Source: Planctomycetota bacterium (GTDB lineage Bacteria; Planctomycetota; Phycisphaerae; UBA1845). From it: 7,493 nucleotides of DNA. This document shows positions 1 to 6,224 of this stretch, in pieces. A program made the translations under genes and the position numbers. Within the stretch, counting starts at the first letter, position 1; every line of letters starts with the position of its first letter. The DNA is taken from the NCBI GenBank assembly GCA_022561255.1, contig JADFRO010000139.1:1-7493 (forward strand), read 5' to 3'. The notes under the pieces were generated by a model. It searched no databases. It had not been told where the DNA came from and was given only the letters and a program-made list of their open reading frames with translations.

Positions 1-1574
1 ACGAGGCAAGAAAATCCGCCGCCTTGGAGGAGAGCAAGACGCATGCGGAAAGCGAGCAGGCGAAGGCGCTCCGCGCACGGCTGACAGAGCTGTTGAAGCA
101 CAAGAATCTCGGTCTCCACATCTGGAAGAGCATCCTGAAGCCGCACTTCCCGAAGTTTCTTTACTTCGACGAGTACTACCAGATGCGCGGGCACGATAAC
201 ATAGAGGCACTAAAGAAGAGGAAAGCCGAAAACAAGCTGCAGCCTTCGGACCACCCGTTGCTTGGTCTGATAGAGTTGGCGCGCCTCGATCTCGACAAGC
301 TGCTCGCTTCGACCCGAACCCAGGAATTGAAGAACAAGCTTCAGGGGGCGAGCAACCATCTCAGCGCGCAGATTCTGAAGTATTGGTCGCAGAACAAGCA
401 TCTTCGCATGAACTTTGACGTACGGCAGGCGCTCCCCGGTGATCCGGAAGGGATGACGGAGGGCACCAACATCTGGGGCGAGGTGTTCGACTCCAAGCAT
501 CTGGTCTCGACGGGGCTTGGGACGCGGTCCGCTGGGTTCGTCTGGTTCTTCTCGTTCCTCGCTTGGTACTCGGCAGAGAAGAAGAGGAATGAGCCGCTAG
601 TGCTACTCCTGGATGAGCCCGGGCACTCACTCCACGGGAAGGCCCAGGAGGACCTTCTTCGCTACTTCGAAGCGGAGGTCGTAACGAACCCAAAGCACCA
701 GCTCCTGTACACGACGCACTCGCCGTTCATGGTGGACTCGCAGCACTTTGATCGGGTCCGCATCGTTCAGGATAGGGGCATCGATGCCGACGACCAGCTC
801 CCCCGGGAAGAGGACGGTACCAAGGTCTTCACTGATGTTCTCGAGGCGGGACCGGACAGCTTGTTCCCGCTGCAAGGAGCGCTCGGCTACGAGATCTATC
901 AGACGCTCTTCATCGGGCCGAACAGCCTCGTGGTCGAGGGCGCCTCCGACCTCTTGTACGTTCAGACCGTCTCGGGAGTCCTTCAAGCCAAGGGCCACGT
1001 CGGCCTAGACCGCCGGTGGACCATCACGCCTGTAGGTGGCTCCGACAAAGTGCCGACGTTCGTTGCCCTCATCGGTTCGCAGAAGAATCTCAACATCGCG
1101 ACGCTGATCGACTTCCACAAAGGCGATCAGCAGATGATCGAGAACTTGTACAAGAAGAAGCTCCTGAAGAAGACCCACGTGCTGACCTTCGCCGATTTCA
1201 CCGGAAAGACGGAGGCTGACATCGAGGATATGTTTGACGAGGACTTCTACATCCAGCTCGTAAACGACGAGTTCTCCGGTTCGCTCGCTGGCAACTTCAA
1301 GGCGACGGATCTCACGAGCCAGGCTCCCCGTATTCTCGTGAGGATCGAGGACTACTTCGGCAAGAACCCTCTGAAGGCAGGAGCGAAGTTCAACCACTAC
1401 CGGCCGGCTCGGTTCTTCGCAGAGAAGGTGTCGACCTTGCCGATTTCTGCGTTCACACTGGACAACTTCGAGGCGGCTTTCAAGGCCGTCAATGCCCTGC
1501 TTGTGTCGAATGGGGAAGACGAGCCAACAATTCGCGCATCCGAGACTATGCTTGCATCGGTCACCTTCCCGTAG
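1..1574 (+). CDS. OLD-family ATPase with TOPRIM-like C-terminal region, 5'-truncated by window edge
   Basis: The frame is open to the left edge; the first start-like codon inside the window (TTG at 24) is only the first available one, so the true N-terminus and Walker A P-loop lie outside. Residues are counted from that TTG. An ABC-type signature-like region (GLGTRSAGFVWFF, 164-176), Walker B (PLVLLLDEPG, 191-200; D197, E198) and an H-loop (TTHSPF, H232) form the second half of an SMC/ABC-like ATPase. The following region fits a TOPRIM fold: VVEGASD (E305, D309), LIDFHKGD (D363, D368) and an acidic EDMFDEDFY stretch (401-409). This is the layout of OLD-type nucleases, which act on DNA and include phage-defence proteins such as GajA. 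No UvrD-like partner follows, so a two-gene Gabija arrangement is not seen on the right side. The last residues (ASVTFP) and the TAG stop overlap a remnant gene on the other strand, so the C-terminus looks altered. OLD-like ATPase is secure; nuclease activity and defence role are inference. Confidence 0.85.
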   Translation, partial: EARKSAALEESKTHAESEQAKALRARLTELLKHKNLGLHIWKSILKPHFPKFLYFDEYYQMRGHDNIEALKKRKAENKLQPSDHPLLGLIELARLDLDKLLASTRTQELKNKLQGASNHLSAQILKYWSQNKHLRMNFDVRQALPGDPEGMTEGTNIWGEVFDSKHLVSTGLGTRSAGFVWFFSFLAWYSAEKKRNEPLVLLLDEPGHSLHGKAQEDLLRYFEAEVVTNPKHQLLYTTHSPFMVDSQHFDRVRIVQDRGIDADDQLPREEDGTKVFTDVLEAGPDSLFPLQGALGYEIYQTLFIGPNSLVVEGASDLLYVQTVSGVLQAKGHVGLDRRWTITPVGGSDKVPTFVALIGSQKNLNIATLIDFHKGDQQMIENLYKKKLLKKTHVLTFADFTGKTEADIEDMFDEDFYIQLVNDEFSGSLAGNFKATDLTSQAPRILVRIEDYFGKNPLKAGAKFNHYRPARFFAEKVSTLPISAFTLDNFEAAFKAVNALLVSNGEDEPTIRASETMLASVTFP

Positions 1575-1660
1575 CGATCGCCCCAAAACACGTCAGCCAG
1601 CGGCATTGCAACCTCGGCCGCGGCGTCGATCGCTCGCTTGAACGCCGCGTCGAGCGACAC
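1556..1660 (-). pseudogene. Remnant of a VOC/PhnB-like (glyoxalase-fold) gene
   Basis: On the minus strand about 35 residues, including DAAFKRAIDAAAEVAMP followed by LADVFWGDRYGKVTD, match my memory of the C-terminal half of PhnB-like VOC proteins. There, an amphipathic 'D-A-x-F-x-R-A' helix is followed by 'MP..DMFWGDRYG...DPFGH'. The match stops right after 'TD' at about 1556, where the family would continue PFGHxW; the sequence then turns into the antisense of the ATPase gene. Upstream of about 1660 the family similarity is also lost. The piece is therefore cut at both ends and cannot fold as a whole domain. It overlaps the 3' end of the ATPase by about 19 bases. Similarity was judged by eye; the WGDRYG core makes chance unlikely. 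Confidence 0.65.
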
Positions 1661-1671
1661 GCATGTCGGGC

Positions 1672-2106
1672 TTACCGAGTGCGGGAACGTGAGCTGGCGA
1701 GTACCACAATCACACACTCGCACAGCACGGATAGCTCGTCATCGCCGTAGGGGTAATCGTCGTCCAGGCGATCACCTCCGCCGTCCGCGATCGATAGGCA
1801 ATCAACGAGTCGCCACCGCTGCGCCTGCTTCAAGATCGTTGCCTGCACCTGCCATCCACGACAGAGCAGCCAAGCGCGTAAATGGGACTCAATCAGCTCC
1901 TGGGCCATGGCGGTGTCCATCGCCAGATAGTCGTCGTCATCTGAACCGTTCGGTACGAGGCACCAGAGCGGACCGTCCTCGGCGACGTCATCGTCGAGGT
2001 AGACGAGTGCGTCGCGCTGGCCGGGGGAATCCGATGAGTCCCACTCGGCAGAACCTGTGATCGCCAGGGCGTCGGAGCTGATCTCGAAAAGTTCGGTTGC
2101 TGTCAT
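1672..2106 (-). CDS. Acidic hypothetical protein
   Basis: I do not recognise this family. The preferred start (ATG at 2104-2106) gives 144 residues and has a weak GGA about 8 bases upstream; an in-frame ATG at 2149-2151 would add 15 residues but has no visible ribosome binding site. The protein is strongly acidic, with Asp clusters (YLDDDVAEDG, GSDDDDYLAMD, RLDDDYPYGDDE), several Trp residues and an amphipathic helical segment (MAQELIESHLRAWLLCRGW). There is no signal peptide or clear membrane span. The ordered mix of hydrophobic and acidic residues, unlike the Arg-rich opposite frame, supports real coding. The C-terminal tail (SSRSRTR) differs in composition and lies next to the VOC remnant, so it may have been altered by the same rearrangement. 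It is transcribed toward the ATPase (convergent). Function unknown. Confidence 0.6.
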   Translation of the reverse strand: MTATELFEISSDALAITGSAEWDSSDSPGQRDALVYLDDDVAEDGPLWCLVPNGSDDDDYLAMDTAMAQELIESHLRAWLLCRGWQVQATILKQAQRWRLVDCLSIADGGGDRLDDDYPYGDDELSVLCECVIVVLASSRSRTR

Positions 2107-2151
2107 CACGGCGTTCCGGTTGTAGCGGGCCAATGGTTGGAGCCGCTTCAT

Positions 2152-2628
2152 TCTACACGACGGTATAATGAAGGACAGGATGGCGAAGCTCGACAGAACT
2201 CTTCCTGGAAGCCCGAGGATGAGTGCGACCTCGACACCATGATTCCGAGTGTCTGCAACCTTGCCTGATCAAAACCCGACCAGGTGAGCACTGCCTTCCA
2301 CCCGCGAGAGTGTTTTCCTCAGACCCCGTCCGAACCCAGCGCGAGTGGCGAGAACTCGCGCACAAAAGTGCAGAATGTCTTGGTGGACAGCACCGCTCGA
2401 TCTCGACGTTGGAAAGACACGCGGACACGGCAACCTCCCGATCCTACGACGTGGTGCGGAACCCAATACCCTACCACGCGCGGACTGCGGGTCAATCCAC
2501 GCCTTTCTGCGCATCGCGCGACGGCGCTCGATTCCCGTAGGGAAGCGCTCCCGACAACGCAGGCATACTGAAGGTTGCGAACTTGAGTCTCGACGGTTCC
2601 AGACGTGTTGGTTGGCTTGTTTTGTACG
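2152..2628. other. Stretch without a recognisable gene
   Basis: Several short open frames on both strands cross this stretch, but they overlap each other, are rich in Arg, Ser, Pro and Cys, lack good ribosome binding sites and resemble no family I know. A TATAAT hexamer sits at 2164-2169 but has no -35 box at a usable distance. No clear terminator follows the cupin stop at 2629. I see no tRNA, repeat array or transposase remnant. Confidence 0.5.
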
Positions 2629-2949
2629 TCACCGTTTGACGAGCGTAAGCAACATGACGACCGGCGTCTTCGCGGCGATGCTGTGCGGCAAGTTCGGTGG
2701 CATGTGAACCCACGTTCCGGCTCGCGCGTCTATTTGCTGATCCCCCAGGGTCAGACGCGCCTCGCCGCGCACGAAATAGAGGACAGCCGGCGTCGCGGCT
2801 GTGTGCTCTGACAGTTCTTCCCCAGCCGCGAAACCGAACCACACCGTCTTGGTGCTATCGTCGTTTTGAAGCGTTCGCGTCAAGATGCCGTGAGCCGGAA
2901 TCTCCTGATGGTCAGCCACATCGGCCAAATAGATGAATTTCTCGTTCAT
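2629..2949 (-). CDS. Small single-domain cupin protein
   Basis: The 106-residue protein is the size of a single cupin barrel. A glycine-led first motif (GEELSEHTAATPAVLYFVRG, 43-62) keeps H49 but lacks the second His and the usual Glu. This is followed by GEARLTLGD and a second motif with MPPNLPHS (83-90), where H89 is the usual second-motif ligand. With two of the usual metal ligands visible, metal binding may be weak or absent; many such small cupins have no assigned reaction. There is no signal peptide, so it is probably cytoplasmic. The start overlaps the methyltransferase stop as ATGA, and a GGAG at 2955-2958 lies 5 bases upstream, which fixes this start and implies translational coupling. 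It may serve the same pathway as the methyltransferase. Fold assignment is confident; function is not. Confidence 0.85.
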   Translation of the reverse strand: MNEKFIYLADVADHQEIPAHGILTRTLQNDDSTKTVWFGFAAGEELSEHTAATPAVLYFVRGEARLTLGDQQIDARAGTWVHMPPNLPHSIAAKTPVVMLLTLVKR

Positions 2950-3746
2950 GGTTGCTCCGCCTTTACGCCAACGAGCATGATGGCGCTTAGATTGCGGCCA
3001 AATTTCCTGAATACCCCGCGCATTGCGCGTACACGTTGCCGCGCCTCACGATCCATCAAGAGGTTCCGCGCGAAACGCAAGGTTCCCAGTAGGCCTTCGT
3101 CTGAGATCATACGTCTGGGCTCAAGCAAGTGCATCGGCGCGGTCGCGCTGTCGCCTATTACGAACCCTTGCGACGTCAACAACTCCTTCCAGCCCGACGT
3201 CGTCAGAAGCTGTGCACCGTGACGAATAGCCATCGCCATCTGTTTGGAAATCTCTTTCCTTGTCTTGTCGTCGATGTCGTCAGGCGTCAGGCAAAGCTCG
3301 TGGATGCCGTACCGCCCGGCCAATTTGAGAAGTCGGTAGGCCTCGCGGACGATTGCGATCTTGCTGTCGGGAGGCTGCATCGAGAGCATCGCCTCGCCAT
3401 AGACGACGTCATACGCTTCGTCGTTAAGCCCGGTGTCTTCGGCCGTACCGATGACGCATTGTTGAGCCGCGCCCACGAGTTGGCGCCGGACAATGTTTGC
3501 GGCTTGCGGGTCTCGCTCGACGGCTGTGTATGAAGCGGGACCGCGCGCGATGGTGAGCTTCGCCGTCACGCCGAGTCCAGGAGCAAATTCGACGACGTCA
3601 TCGTTGGGCCCAACGTCCAGAGCGCGCATGAGTTTCCGAGTGAGCTCCATGCCGCCGGGTCGCAGTACGCGCTTTCCCAGCTTCGCTAGCAGCCAATGGC
3701 CGGGCGTTTCGGATGTTGCAAGTGCGCTTGGGCGTGTCTCATGCAT
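2946..3746 (-). CDS. Class I SAM-dependent methyltransferase
   Basis: The 266-residue protein has the Rossmann-type methyltransferase core. The SAM-binding glycine motif I is VVEFAPGLGVTA (51-62), the acidic residue after strand 2 is in TAVERD (E77), the segment GTAEDTGLNDEAYDVVYGEAML (shown here as 100-121) holds motifs II-III, and LLKLAGRYGIHEL (139-151) is the post-core strand. The N-terminal about 45 residues form a helical cap and the C-terminal about 70 are helical and basic (RFARNLLMDREARQRVR). Substrate cannot be told from sequence; the layout resembles small-molecule methyltransferases of the UbiE/Methyltransf_11 type. The start is fixed within limits because an in-frame TGA lies 9 bases upstream; only a weak GGGA is seen before the ATG. 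It is the first gene of a two-gene operon with the cupin (ATGA overlap). A 13-bp direct repeat lies across and upstream of the start. Confidence 0.88.
   Translation of the reverse strand: MHETRPSALATSETPGHWLLAKLGKRVLRPGGMELTRKLMRALDVGPNDDVVEFAPGLGVTAKLTIARGPASYTAVERDPQAANIVRRQLVGAAQQCVIGTAEDTGLNDEAYDVVYGEAMLSMQPPDSKIAIVREAYRLLKLAGRYGIHELCLTPDDIDDKTRKEISKQMAMAIRHGAQLLTTSGWKELLTSQGFVIGDSATAPMHLLEPRRMISDEGLLGTLRFARNLLMDREARQRVRAMRGVFRKFGRNLSAIMLVGVKAEQP
2955..2958 (-). promoter_or_regulatory. Ribosome binding site of the cupin gene, inside the methyltransferase gene
   Basis: GGAG (minus strand) lies 5 bases before the ATG at 2949, within the last codons of the methyltransferase gene. Together with the ATGA overlap it supports coupled translation of the two proteins. 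Confidence 0.75.
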
Positions 3747-3773
3747 GTTCGATCATCCCGTGTTCGATCATCC
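3746..3773. repeat. 13-bp tandem direct repeat at the methyltransferase start
   Basis: TGTTCGATCATCC occurs at 3746-3758 and again at 3761-3773, with 2 bases between and a period of 15. The first copy touches the ATG of the minus-strand methyltransferase gene. On the minus strand the repeat also encodes MIEHGMIEHA in another frame, ending in a TGA that overlaps the methyltransferase start. It could be an operator or simply a small duplication; no dyad symmetry beyond GATC is evident. Confidence 0.7.
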
Positions 3774-3825
3774 GTTGTACTTTCGGCCACTGCGCCGAAG
3801 AGCCTGTTTGAAACGCCTCTTAACA

Positions 3826-3911
3826 GAGCCGCGCCCGTGAGGAAGCGGGCCGTTTCGCAAAGGCACCGATCCGTCTCGCCGGCGAAAACCGCTCCGTCAC
3901 GGTCGCGGCTC
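3826..3911. repeat. Imperfect 22-bp inverted repeat, GC-rich intergenic element
   Basis: GAGCCGCGCCCGTGAGGAAG (starting at 3826, arm to 3847) is the reverse complement of the arm at 3890-3911 at 19 of 22 positions, with 42 bases between. The core 'CTCACGG-CGCGGCTC' resembles repeats I remember between genes in planctomycete genomes. A transcript could fold into a long stem-loop. No T-tract follows on either side, so it is not a standard terminator. Confidence 0.65.
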
Positions 3912-3959
3912 GGTTCAGCCCCACCCTTTGGTCGACGCGCCCACCGTCGCAGCTCGGTT
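3898..3959 (+). repeat. Direct repeat of an 18-base GC-rich unit
   Basis: CACGGTCGCGGCTCGGTT at 3898-3915 recurs as CACCGTCGCAGCTCGGTT at 3942-3959 (16 of 18 identical). The first copy overlaps the right arm of the inverted repeat at 3826-3911, so the unit occurs three times in the cluster, once inverted. Confidence 0.6.
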
Positions 3960-4227
3960 TGTCATGACCCTTCTCGTAGATCCGCTAGAAGCCTCACTTG
4001 GCACGTTCGGGGCCAGGGACTTCCCAGGGTTGCGCGGGATTGCAGGCGGTGGGTCGCAAATACCGTTGGCAGGCAAAGGGGCGGCTTATCGGCCGGGTGT
4101 AGGGAGTACGACCCATCGACGTGGTTTTTCATTTCGTGATCTCACGGAAAGTCACTATATTGGGAATCTGAGCGTCGACTTCTCTTCTCGTCCCCGGTCG
4201 GGCGGGAGGATAAGAGGCGTTTGTGAT

Positions 4228-4232
4228 AGAGG
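4228..4232 (+). promoter_or_regulatory. Ribosome binding site deciding the FG-GAP gene start
   Basis: AGAGG lies 7 bases before ATG 4240 and is followed directly by a signal-peptide-like N-terminus. It selects this ATG among upstream in-frame codons. Confidence 0.65.
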
Positions 4233-4239
4233 GCGACAC

Positions 4240-5255
4240 ATGTCGTTGTTCAGTGAGCATCGTCTGAAACGCTGTCGGATTCGGCTGCATTCCGGACGAA
4301 GGTGTGTGTTGGTGGCGTTTGTCTTGGGCTTGGGCACTGCACAGTCACTGGCCCAATGCACGGAACAACAGAAGCTAACCGCCTCCGGCGCTAACGCGGG
4401 GGACTGGTTTGGATTTAGCGTCTCCGTCAGTGGGAACACGGTCTTGGTGGGAGCGCAGGGTTTTGATTGCGGCGCGCGCCTCGGCTGCGGCGCAGCGTAG
4501 GTTTATCGCTTCGACGGAAATCATTGGACTTAGGAGCAGAGGCTGCGCGGCTTCGACGTACTGATGGTATCGGTACCGGCTGCGGTTCGGCGTATGTGTT
4601 CCGCTTTAACGGAACATCTTGGGTCGAGAGGCAGAGGCTGACCGCCACTGATCCTCGCGTGGGTGATGCCTTCGGGTTTTCCGCCTCCGTGAGTGGGAAC
4701 ACAGTTGTGGTGGGGGCACGTAACGCCGACTGCGTTGCGGGCGGTCTTTGCGGGGCGGCTTACGTGTTCTCGTGCGCGACGGACGCGCATATGGACATCA
4801 AACCGGGTGGCTGTCCGAATCCGGTGAATCCTAAGAGCAACGGTGTGGTGCCCGTCGCCCTCGCCGGCAGCGACGTGTTCGATGTAAACGATGTCGATGT
4901 AAGTTCCCTTGTCCTTGGCCGCAGCGATGGCGTCGGATCGCAGATCACTCCCGCAACCAAGAATAACGGGCGCCTTCATGCGTCGATTGAGGACGTTGCA
5001 ACGCCTCTTGAGGGAACGGATTGCGATTGCCATGAACGCGGCGGCGATGGCATTGACGATTTGATGATCAAGTTCTCGACGCCTGAGATGAGTCGCGCGT
5101 TCGAGTTGGATGCGTTGCGACCCGGCTCGACCGTCGAACTTGTACTGCGCGGGTCTTTGCAAGATGGAACGACGTTCGTGGCGACGGATTGCATCGTGAT
5201 TCCGGGAACCGACCGCGATTCGAGCAGTCTACGCGGCAAGGACAAGTCGAAGTAG
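4240..5255 (+). pseudogene. Broken gene for a secreted FG-GAP (beta-propeller) repeat protein
   Basis: From ATG 4240 the frame gives a basic n-region, a hydrophobic core (CVLVAFVLGLGTAQSLAQ) and a likely cleavage before CTEQQKL. One FG-GAP-like repeat follows (DWFGFSVSVSGNTVLVG), then GCGAA and TAG at 4498-4500. Past this stop the same frame still reads VYRFDGNHWT, TAG at 4531-4533, then EQRL. The later part is in another frame (open 4467-5255): GTGCGSAYVFRFNGTSWVERQRL, GDAFGFSASVSGNTVVVG, then a C-terminal domain (DIKPGGCPNPVNPKSNG through VATDCIVIP, about 4793-5210) that I remember from secreted planctomycete-type proteins. The frame changes between about 4546 and 4563, where about 35 residues of the second repeat are missing. 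Aligning repeats puts the first TAG at a Tyr position (AAYVF) and the second at a Glu or Gln position. Two nonsense codons plus a deletion mean a pseudogene, although part of the N-terminus could still be made. No CTERM tail is present; the protein ends KGKDKSK-like (SSSLRGKDKSK). Confidence 0.8.
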
Positions 5256-5633
5256 CCACCCTTCCCGGTTCGGTATCAGCGTGCCACACACGGCGACGCG
5301 CTTCGGATGTGCGAGTGAACTGGCCGGCTGACCCAGCTACCACTTCATCACGGAAATCGTGCCGTCCAAATCGAAGTCAACGATCCCGGCGTCGTGCGCG
5401 ACCTTGACACCCACACAGAGCATGACGACTTACAGCCCGAATAGTCCTTACTAAGGTGGCCTGGACTTCCTGTCCGATAGGAAGCGTGAACCGCTGACGT
5501 AGTACCGGGAAGCCACCCGACTTGCCTGAAACAGTGAATAGGCTGTAGCATGAGTTCGCCCCGCGGCAGGCCGTCAGGGCGAACCCAATAACGGCTCGTT
5601 GGCCCAAGATCGACAAAGCATGGAAAGGTGAAC
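5256..5633. other. Intergenic stretch before the exosortase operon
   Basis: No recognisable gene. Open frames on the minus strand here have no family resemblance and run antisense into the exosortase gene. A short dyad CCTTACTAAGG lies at 5446-5456, and AGTCC (5443-5447) pairs with GGACT (5462-5466); neither makes a convincing terminator or operator alone. The exosortase promoter should be here, but I cannot place one. Confidence 0.45.
5622..5628 (+). promoter_or_regulatory. Ribosome binding site deciding the exosortase start
   Basis: GGAAAGG lies 5 bases before ATG 5634. The alternative GTG at 5628 overlaps this site and would have no binding site of its own, so ATG 5634 is preferred. Confidence 0.75.
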
Positions 5634-6224
5634 ATGCCGGACACGCCCGACAACGGAGACACCCACAACCAGAAGCAAGGTCGTAAGAGTCGGCGGGGCG
5701 GCGGTAAGCTGCCCGTGTTCCGGTTCGTCCTCGTGATGGTGATCCTGCTGATCGCCTTCAACGTGTTCTTTTACGGATGGTTCTCCAAAAGCGATATCTT
5801 CGATGGTTACCTCTCAATAAACGCCGACGTCTCCGCGGTGATTTTGGGGTTCTTGGGCGAGCGAGGCGTCACGGTCGAGGACTCGGTCATCATGTCGCCC
5901 AGGTTCTCACTCGGAATCAAACGCGGCTGCGACGCGATTCAACCGGCTGTCTTCTTCGCTTTTTTTGTGGCCGCATCGCCCGTCCGGGCGTCGCGCCGGC
6001 GGAAGGCGAAAGCGATCGCCATTGGCATCGCGCTGATACTGCTCATCAACCTTGTCCGCCTCGTCAGCCTCTTCTACGTCGGCATCTTATGGAAAAGTGC
6101 CTTCGAGTGGGTTCACATCGAGTTCTGGCAGATGGTTTTCATCGCCCTTCCGATCGTCTTTTGGCTCGTTTGGGCGCGGAGGCAGCAACTGAAGGATTCG
6201 GTGAGGGCAGATGCATCCGACTAA
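5634..6224 (+). CDS. xrtH: Exosortase, XrtH-like (IPTLxxWG-CTERM type)
   Basis: Exosortases are membrane-embedded cysteine transpeptidase-like enzymes that recognise a C-terminal motif-TM-basic tail on exported proteins and cleave or transfer them at the membrane. The 196-residue protein starts with a polar, basic tail (1-26), then a membrane span (27-48) and a loop. The active-site Cys lies in IKRGCDAIQPAVFF (C99), followed by a span, a basic loop (RASRRRKAKA), the Arg motif NLVRLVSLFYVG (R142) in a further span, and the His in WVHIEFWQ (H161) with a last span to about 180. All three catalytic positions of the exosortase/archaeosortase family are present. The short length without an EpsI-like extension fits XrtH rather than the larger PEP-CTERM enzymes. 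The IPTL-like tail of the nearby minus-strand protein supports the XrtH type. The gene overlaps the next one by 14 bases. Family is certain; subtype is likely. Confidence 0.88.
   Translation: MPDTPDNGDTHNQKQGRKSRRGGGKLPVFRFVLVMVILLIAFNVFFYGWFSKSDIFDGYLSINADVSAVILGFLGERGVTVEDSVIMSPRFSLGIKRGCDAIQPAVFFAFFVAASPVRASRRRKAKAIAIGIALILLINLVRLVSLFYVGILWKSAFEWVHIEFWQMVFIALPIVFWLVWARRQQLKDSVRADASD

Larger units (their letters stand above)
3747..4239. other. Divergent intergenic region, repeat-bearing
   Basis: This lies between the minus-strand methyltransferase operon and the plus-strand FG-GAP gene, so promoters for both should be here. It carries the direct repeat at 3746-3773 and the GC-rich repeat cluster at 3826-3959. 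A TATATT at 4156-4161 could be a -10 element for the FG-GAP gene, but I find no convincing -35 at 17 bases. An open frame on the plus strand runs through the second half in the FG-GAP frame, but its composition and lack of a start signal argue against a longer N-terminus. Confidence 0.5.

Noticed and set aside
2164..2169. TATAAT as a promoter -10 box
   Set aside because: No -35-like hexamer at 16-18 bases; the nearest TTGGAG is 21 bases away, and no gene follows on that strand.
2223..2707. Overlapping plus-strand open frames of 95-120 codons
   Set aside because: They are Arg/Pro/Ser-rich, overlap each other, have no binding sites, and the longest runs antisense into the cupin gene.
3928..4239. 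Upstream extension of the FG-GAP frame
   Set aside because: The ATG at 4240 has a good AGAGG site and is followed at once by a signal peptide; an extension would bury the signal peptide.
4498..4533. Amber (TAG) reassigned or read through in the FG-GAP gene
   Set aside because: TAG also ends neighbouring intact genes (1572-1574, 6805-6807), and a separate frameshifting deletion is present, so a reassigned code would not restore the gene.
5401..5470. Short dyads (CCTTACTAAGG, AGTCC/GGACT) as an operator or terminator
   Set aside because: Stems of five pairs without a T-tract or second copy are expected by chance.
5628..5630. GTG start for the exosortase
   Set aside because: It overlaps the GGAAAGG site that serves ATG 5634 and has no binding site of its own.
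5348..5761. Minus-strand open frame of 137 codons across the exosortase start
   Set aside because: No family resemblance; it lies antisense to the well-supported exosortase N-terminus and is best explained by GC-rich codon shadowing.
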